A stretch of DNA of 64,000 bases, taken from the NCBI GenBank assembly GCA_033220425.1, contig CM065650.1, forward strand, positions 2,232,001 through 2,296,000, written 5' to 3'. The translations under genes and the position numbers were made by a program. Positions 57,892-64,000 of the stretch are shown here, piece by piece. Below the pieces are notes generated by a model. That model had not been told where the DNA came from, ran no database searches, and saw only the letters and a program-made list of their open reading frames with translations. Numbering within the stretch: the first letter of the stretch is position 1; every line of letters starts with the position of its first letter. The stretch comes from Lepraria neglecta. Its lineage: Eukaryota; Ascomycota; Lecanoromycetes; Lecanorales; Stereocaulaceae.

Positions 57892-58853
57892 ATTAAGTAG
57901 GTGTTTTATGTATTACTTCCGCATGATTTTGCAAGTGCATTTTGCCTATCAAGGTAGCATCGCACCTCGGATGGGGGCATGTAATTGGTTGATCTTCTGG
58001 ATGATAGCGGAGGTGTTTACGTTGGAAGTGCTTTTTCAGGTCGCCGCGGCTGTGAAAAGACCTCACGCGTGTCGCTGCCAGTAAATCTTCCTGGCCAAGG
58101 CAGAAAATACATTCAGTGGGTCTGCATTCGATCGGGAGAGAATCTGAAAGGCTCCGCCCTTTAAGGCCGGAGGGCAGTGTCCTATTCTGTTCGAGCTGGA
58201 TAGTCGAAGCGGAAGCTTTCGGGCGGCAGGGACGCTTGCCTTCCTACAAGCGGTATAAGGCTGTCAGAGCGTTGATCGTTTCTATCCGTCGTTTGCAATC
58301 TTCTTCAGAGGATGATGTCGCGAAGGTGAAGAGCGCGTCGATAACCCGGACACGCTCCATAAAGATATAATCCTCTACCGTTGCCGTCTCTGGTATAACT
58401 GACAGCAGTCCTTCCAGCTATCGTTGTTTATCGATTATTTGCTACTCCTTTTTGTACCTCGCTTTAACTTCTTGTAAGAGAGCCTTCTCCTGCCACCGTT
58501 TCATGTTGCGATAGGCGAGATAGGCTTTTTGATATTCGTAGTAGATAGGGGTCCCCTTTATACTGGCGATAGTTCTCTTCTTGTCTACGAACCACTACCT
58601 CTACGATTGGAGCCTCCGATATAGAAGCCTCACCTTAGGGTGACGGTTAACCTCTATTTATTGAGCGGTAGTGAGTTTCCTTAGCCGTCGTCGATCGATC
58701 GTGCGACTTATCCTACTGGCGGCTTAAGTATCGAGTATATACTTTAAGGCGTAGTTCTTCTAGAAGACGTTGGAGTTGTGATATTATAGGACTAGGTTCC
58801 GCTATGATTCGGTAATAAAGCCTGTATACCTATTAACCTAAAGCTCGAGTGTT
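57892..58853 (-). pseudogene. C-terminal half of a DUF3435 (FluG-type) protein
   Basis: On the minus strand, 58853-57892 reads the C-terminal part of a DUF3435 protein: RNMKRWQEKALLQEVKARYK, TVEDYIFMERVRVIDALF, then ECIFCLGQEDLL, FHSRGDLKKHFQRKHLRYHP and CPHPRCDATLIGKMHLQNHA, the terminal zinc-finger pair, ending KTPT and a stop. Several in-frame stops interrupt the upstream part, and the frame is cut at 58853 by the Copia element. The catalytic recombinase-like half is missing. DUF3435 is the superfamily that includes Starship captain recombinases, but many members are solitary; this copy cannot be assigned to either. Confidence 0.65.
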
Positions 58854-61110
58854 GTAATGGCAGAAAACACTCAATTGACTGACTAGCTAAGAGATAGAAA
58901 TCTATGGAGTACTAATAGATATCTCTGTCTATTTACTAATACTTCTACCTATAACTAGCGGAGAAGGACAATAGAATCATATAAAGAGTAATTAGGTAAC
59001 TAGATTGTAATACTCTCCTCGAGTCCATTTATAACGTAGCCTTGGTATTTCTATATACCTATATTTGTAACGAACTTCTGAAAGCTCGTCGCCGGTAGGG
59101 GCTTGGTGAGACTATCCGCAAGTATATCCTTAGTACTAATATATTTGATCCTAATCTTCCTATCTACCGCGACCTCTCTGACGTAATACTATACTATATC
59201 TATATACTTTATTCGGCGGTAAAACTTAGGGTTTGTAGAGAGAGTAATAGCGCTTTAGTTATCTATATAGAGAAGAATAGGATCCTTCTCCTTCCTTAGT
59301 CCAAGCTCGTTAAGTAAATAGTAGATCTAGATAGTCTCCTTTACAGCCTCTGTTATTACTATATATTTAGACTTAGTAGAAGATATAGTAACTATAGTCT
59401 AGCCCTTAGAAGACTATAAGATAGGACCCCTATTTAGTATATAGATATAGCCTCCGGTAGATTTTCTTCCGTTAATAACCCCTATATAGTCCGTATTAGA
59501 ATATCTAACCAAGCTCTTATTCCTAGCTCTTAAGTATATAATACCTTGTCTAAGCGTGCCTTTAATATACCGAAAAACGTAGTCTAGAGCTTGTATTTAT
59601 AGAGGATCTAGATTAGAATAGTAATAACTAAAGATAGAGACGGTATAGGTATAATTAGGTCTCGTTTCTACTATAGCGTATATAAAGTATCCAATAGCCG
59701 ATTGGTAGCGCTTGATAGTAGCTTTAGACGCTTATATAAGAGGAGGTATTATAAATCCTAGAACTTCGGTATCTATAGGAGTGGCGGTAGGGTAATAATT
59801 ATCTATCTTAAAATACTATAATACCGTTATTATATACGAACGCTAATATAGTATAATTCTAGTAGGATAACGTTCGATCTTAATATCTAAATAGCGAGTA
59901 GTAGAATCTATATTAGTTATTCTAAATTTGGTACTAAGTTACTATTTAAGCTCGTTGACTTTTATAATCTCTATACTAACTATAAATAGATTATTAATAT
60001 AAAGGGCGATATAGATAGTCTTGTCTATAGATATAAATATATAGTAGTCTATAGTTATTCTTATAAAACCTAGTTGGGAAATAAAGCTCTAAATAGTTAT
60101 ATACTAGATATAAGGAGATTACTTCAGTCTATAGAGAGCTTTTTATAGCTTGTAGACCTTATTCGTCCCGTCTTTAAACTCCGTAGGCTAAATGATATAG
60201 ATAAGCTTATTAAGAAGACCGTAGAGGAAGATAGTAACTATATCTATTTACTCTATATAAAGGTCTCCTTTAGCGGTAGTTGAGATTATTAATCTATAAA
60301 AGACTACCTTAATAATAGAGTTAAAAGTCTCTTTATAGTTAATATCCTATTCTTATCGATAGCTATAGACTATCTATCGAGCCTTTCGCTTAATAGAGCT
60401 ATCTTCCTTCTTCTTAATACGGAAGATCTATTTCCTAGTAAGAGGCTTATAGAATAGGTTATCTATAGAAGGATCGACGAGGTTCTATATAGAGTTCTCT
60501 ATTAGAGAATTATATTCTAACTATATAGCTTTTTTCTAAAGAGACTAATTAGCTATCTTTATAGCCTACCGAAGAGTCTATAGTTCTTAAGGCTAAGGGT
60601 TAAGAGTCTCCCCTTTAGATAAGACGCTAAGAACTTTTACTATATAGATATAAAACTTTAGCGTTAGTCCTTCTAAAATATTATTATCGCTAAATAGACG
60701 AATAACCGTATATAAGAAATTAGTATAGTACTCCCTAAATTTTGTGCCTTTAGATATTATAGTATCTCTAGGCTATATTACGAACCGTACGTATCGATAT
60801 CGTATTATAGATTGATTCTTAATAGGGATAGAGGTATAACTAGACAAGAGTATAAAGTAGGCTTCAAGTGATACTAAGCAGATCTGGTATATAATCGGAT
60901 AATATATATTTAGTACCTAGCCTAAGAGATCTATCGTATATAGTTTATATACGAATAAGGAGGAAGTTAAGCACGATACTCTAAGTAGTAAGTAGTACTC
61001 CGTATATATAGATATATGAAATCTATACCAAGAGCTCTTGATCGTACTAATCGCACTAATCGCACTACGCTTATTACGCTCATTGCGCTTATCGCTTAGC
61101 CTACTAAGCT
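58854..61110 (-). mobile_element. Ty1/Copia retrotransposon fossil, partial
   Basis: Minus strand, with reverse-transcriptase-like sequence (about 60.6-59.9 kb) and a clear Copia-type RNase H stretch (about 59.5-59.1 kb). The left edge near 58854 begins TGTAATGGC, a possible LTR start. Heavily RIP-altered and broken many times; gag and most of integrase are not seen. Its right-hand 450 bp is repeated in inverted orientation at 63370-64000. Confidence 0.65.
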
Positions 61111-61120
61111 TTTAGGGTTC

Positions 61121-61734
61121 ATCGCGCTTTCCCAAAAGATTATATCATTAGCGTTACAGCTAGTTTTGCGCTATTAGCAGGCCGCATGGCGATTAGGGTC
61201 TGCATCCCATGTCAATTGCGGGCCGAGAAATCAGCAGGATCAGCAACTCCGGTTACTGTCAATAACTCCAAGGTAACCAAGCAGCACCCAAAAATCATCC
61301 CCGAAGACATGCGACCGCGCGCAATGATTACGATACTGCGACGCCGCAACTAAACCCCTAGGGTAGCTACGAACATCACCCCCGCGAGAATTTGGGCCCA
61401 ATCGCACGATTCCGGGGTCCGTTTTCAGCTGGTGTTGATAGGGCTCTAGGGGAGTCGCTGCCGTCGATGGCGACGATTATAGAAAATCAACATTTTGCTT
61501 AGTTATCAATCACGTGATTCGCTAAATACTTACTGATCCTGCTAATCCTGCTATTAGCAAGCCGGAGTTGCTAAATACGCTGAAATCGCGCTGTTAGCGG
61601 GCGCTATTTGCTGATTACGCTGAAATCGACCCATCAGCGAGCGCTATTTGCTGATCCTACTGATAGGCTAATTTCAGCCCTATCCGCGCGTCTAGCAAAT
61701 TAGAAGTTCTCAGCAAGATTTGGGAAAGCGCGAT
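61121..61734. mobile_element. GC-normal non-autonomous DNA element with 16-bp inverted repeats
   Basis: 614 bp bounded by perfect 16-bp inverted repeats ATCGCGCTTTCCCAAA and TTTGGGAAAGCGCGAT. It has normal CpA content inside RIP-altered surroundings. Its right third carries two to three imperfect repeats of a unit around TTTGCTGATnnnGCTGAAATCG. No open frame of note. Target duplication not clear. Confidence 0.6.
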
Positions 61735-61739
61735 ATTCT

Positions 61740-63350
61740 ATCTAAGTCGGATACTAATTCGCTAACTCGAACCATAACGGGCGCTACGCTCCTTGAGTAT
61801 ATCCCTGATTATATTTCCTAATCGTAATATTAGCTCCCTCTCCTAGATTTCTCGTCCTAAAAAACTATCTATCCTTTATACTATCTTAATATACTAAATA
61901 TTTAGATAAACCGACCGTCCGCCGAACGGAACTGGCTAGTAAGCTATCCGAGGTCGTAATACGGCTATACTCCCGATATATCGCTAGTAGTAAATAGTAC
62001 TTGATAGGTATAGAGTCCGATAGATATTCTAACTATATAGATAGCGGTAGGAAATACGACTTTATAGTATCGCCCCTTAAAATACGTTATATCGAGAAAG
62101 AATAAAGGGAAGTATAGGCCTAACTAAAGACTACGTGTAAAGAGCTAGCTTATTATATAGAAGAGACTATATATCTTTAGACTAAATTAATATATCTCTA
62201 GATATAGTATAAATATACCGAAGATAAAAAGCGGAAGGTTATAGACTAGGAGATATAGAATATTAAGGAGTTAGAGGAAGACTAGAGGTCCGCTCTAAGT
62301 ACTTCTAATAATCTAATATTTAATATCTTATCTAAATAGTTTAACTTTCTAGATAGAATCGATTAGTCCTCTTTCTATAATACTCTCGGAACTCTTATAG
62401 AAGTTCCTAGTAGTTTATAAGATTCTTAAGTAGTTCCTAGATATTTTCGGTATTATTATACCCTTTCTATTTAACTAGATATTTCTAATTAATCTAATTT
62501 AGGATCCTCTTAACCTTAAATTCCGTTTCTTCTTTAATATTATAATAAAATATTTCCTATAAGAATATATTAGAGTCTACTAGCTCTAAAAGTAAGATAT
62601 AGAATATCGGATATACCTTAGCGTTAGGTAGGAGCTTAAGTTTATAGTTAATAGATCTCTTTACCCGTTTAATTAAGAATAGTCTAACCTTAATATAATC
62701 TAGTTTCTTATTTAATCTTATTGTTCTTATATTTTTTATTAGAAGATATACTTTATCCCCCTTCTTTAGCTAAGGAATATTCCTTCTTTTCTTATTAATT
62801 CGTTCCTTTAGTTTACTATTTAAGTATTTAATAGACCTTTATATATCTCTATATAAATTCTTTAGCTCCTCTACCTTTACTAAGGCTTTCTCTATATTAG
62901 ATCCCTCTATAGATTATAGAAATATATTTATATTCCTTCTATAATTAGTAAAGAATAGTATTAGCTTTATTATATCCGATATCTTATTATTATATACTAG
63001 TTATACTATTAGAAGTAGTAATATCTAGTTATCTTATTTCTAGTTAATATAGTATCTAAGATATACTTCTATTATTTAATTTGTATATTCTATTTATCTA
63101 TCTATCTATAGATAGTATACTATTAATATTCTTAGTTTCGTTCTAATTACTCTAATAAGTATTTTCTAGTAATTTAATATAAAGAGCTTATTTCTATCTA
63201 ATATAATTAACTTTAGTATACTATAATCTCTAATTAGCCTATCTAATAGTATAAATACTAGCCAATCTACTTTATAGATTTCCTTGAAGGGTACTATATA
63301 TTAGAACCGGCGGTTCTAATAGAACTATCGCGAAGGACAAGGACTCGGGA
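61740..63350 (-). mobile_element. Ty3/Gypsy fragment (integrase C-terminal region)
   Basis: Minus-strand traces of a Gypsy integrase tail and possible chromodomain at about 63.0-62.3 kb, in strongly TA-rich sequence. Broken throughout; no LTRs found. It lies between the two inverted Copia stretches. Confidence 0.5.
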
Positions 63351-63369
63351 TAGGATAGGAAACTAAAGC

Positions 63370-64000
63370 GATAGGCGTAATAGACTTAGAGCGACTATAG
63401 CGACTATAAACAATAGGCGTAATAGGCGCAACGCGACCAAGGCGACTATAGAAGGCTTGGTAGGATTTCCTATTACTATATATAGGAGTACTTACTTACT
63501 ACTTAGAGTATCGTACTTAACTTTCTATTTAATTATTTACTATATATAATAGATCTCTTAGGCTAGGCACTAAATATATATTACCTAATTATATACTAGA
63601 CCCGCTTAGTATATATTAAAGTCTAATTTATACTCTTACTCTATATACCTCTATCTAAGTAAGAATCAATCTATATATAATATATAGTATATAATATATT
63701 TATAATACTTTAAGTACCCTTAAGGATAAGTACTATACTAAGAGACCCTAGGGTATCTACTCTAAGCTCCTTAGAAGGGAGTAGATAATAGAGACGCCTA
63801 ATAATCGACGAAGGACTTAGTAGATATATTAAGATAGCCTAGCCCGATTTATACTATAGAGAGAGATATAAGCTCGAGGGATAGCTATCCTAGGTATTAC
63901 TATATTTAAAGTTTTAAGGAGACCTTATACCTATATAATAATATCTAACCTTTATAATTACCTACTTATATAGAAGAGCCTAAAAGTAGGTTAATCTATT
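63370..64000 (+). mobile_element. Second Copia-related stretch, opposite orientation, cut by window end
   Basis: 63480-63660 is the inverted counterpart of 61010-60810 (shared landmarks TACTTAGAGTATCGT, AGATCTCTTAGGCTAGG and AAGAATCAATCTATA). The similarity continues more weakly on both sides. Highly RIP-altered and broken. Confidence 0.55.

Overview
The window is filamentous ascomycete DNA, most likely from a Dothideomycete. The basis is short GT-AG introns of about 50-60 bp, fungal-specific families (Lys2, CFEM, PIR, PTH11-type receptor, caspase/alpha-beta-hydrolase immune-like protein), TPP-riboswitch control of THI4, introner-like introns, and a sharp split between GC-balanced gene DNA and AT-rich blocks where CpA/TpG is nearly gone, the mark of repeat-induced point mutation (RIP). 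The class-level placement is inference.

Layout. 1-3 kb: end of a gene, a decayed serine/threonine/proline-rich gene and a decayed membrane-protein gene. 4.0-5.8 kb: hexose-type MFS transporter. 6.1-10.6 kb: Lys2-type aminoadipate reductase lacking the usual N-terminal region and carrying four related long introns in its adenylation domain. 10.8-14.5 kb (minus): long-form tRNase Z. 15.3-16.1 kb: secreted three-domain chitin-binding (CBM18) protein. 17.7-20.5 kb: caspase-like / alpha-beta hydrolase / VWA fusion. 21.8-24.3 kb (minus): PHD-finger protein. 25.5-26.6 kb (minus): phosphatidylinositol synthase. 27.3-28.6 kb: THI4 with a TPP riboswitch in its leader intron. 29.8-30.8 kb: PIR-repeat wall protein. 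31.3-32.4 kb (minus): CFEM membrane protein. 34.2-34.7 kb: decayed cysteine-rich secreted protein. 35.1-36.7 kb (minus): secreted FAD oxidoreductase carrying a fifth introner-like intron.

38.1-53.1 kb is a RIP-altered nest. A tyrosine-recombinase retrotransposon with split direct repeats (A1 / B1-A2-B2) is interrupted by a whole-length but decayed Ty3/Gypsy element with 153-bp LTRs and a CTTTA target duplication. Directly beyond lies a PTH11-like receptor gene with an early stop (53.2-54.7 kb). 55-58.9 kb is a graveyard: a pogo-type MITE, TPR and ankyrin fragments of NLR type, and the C-terminal half of a DUF3435 protein. 58.9-64 kb holds decayed Copia and Gypsy copies, two of the Copia stretches in inverted orientation, plus a GC-normal element with 16-bp inverted repeats.

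The most notable signals are (i) a family of five structured, palindromic introns in two unrelated genes, four of them in LYS2, pointing to active intron gain by introner-like elements; (ii) the caspase/pseudo-hydrolase/VWA fusion, a candidate fungal conflict or cell-death protein; (iii) the split-direct-repeat YR retrotransposon with its nested Gypsy; and (iv) a THI4 riboswitch whose leader ATG can be spliced in frame with the enzyme.
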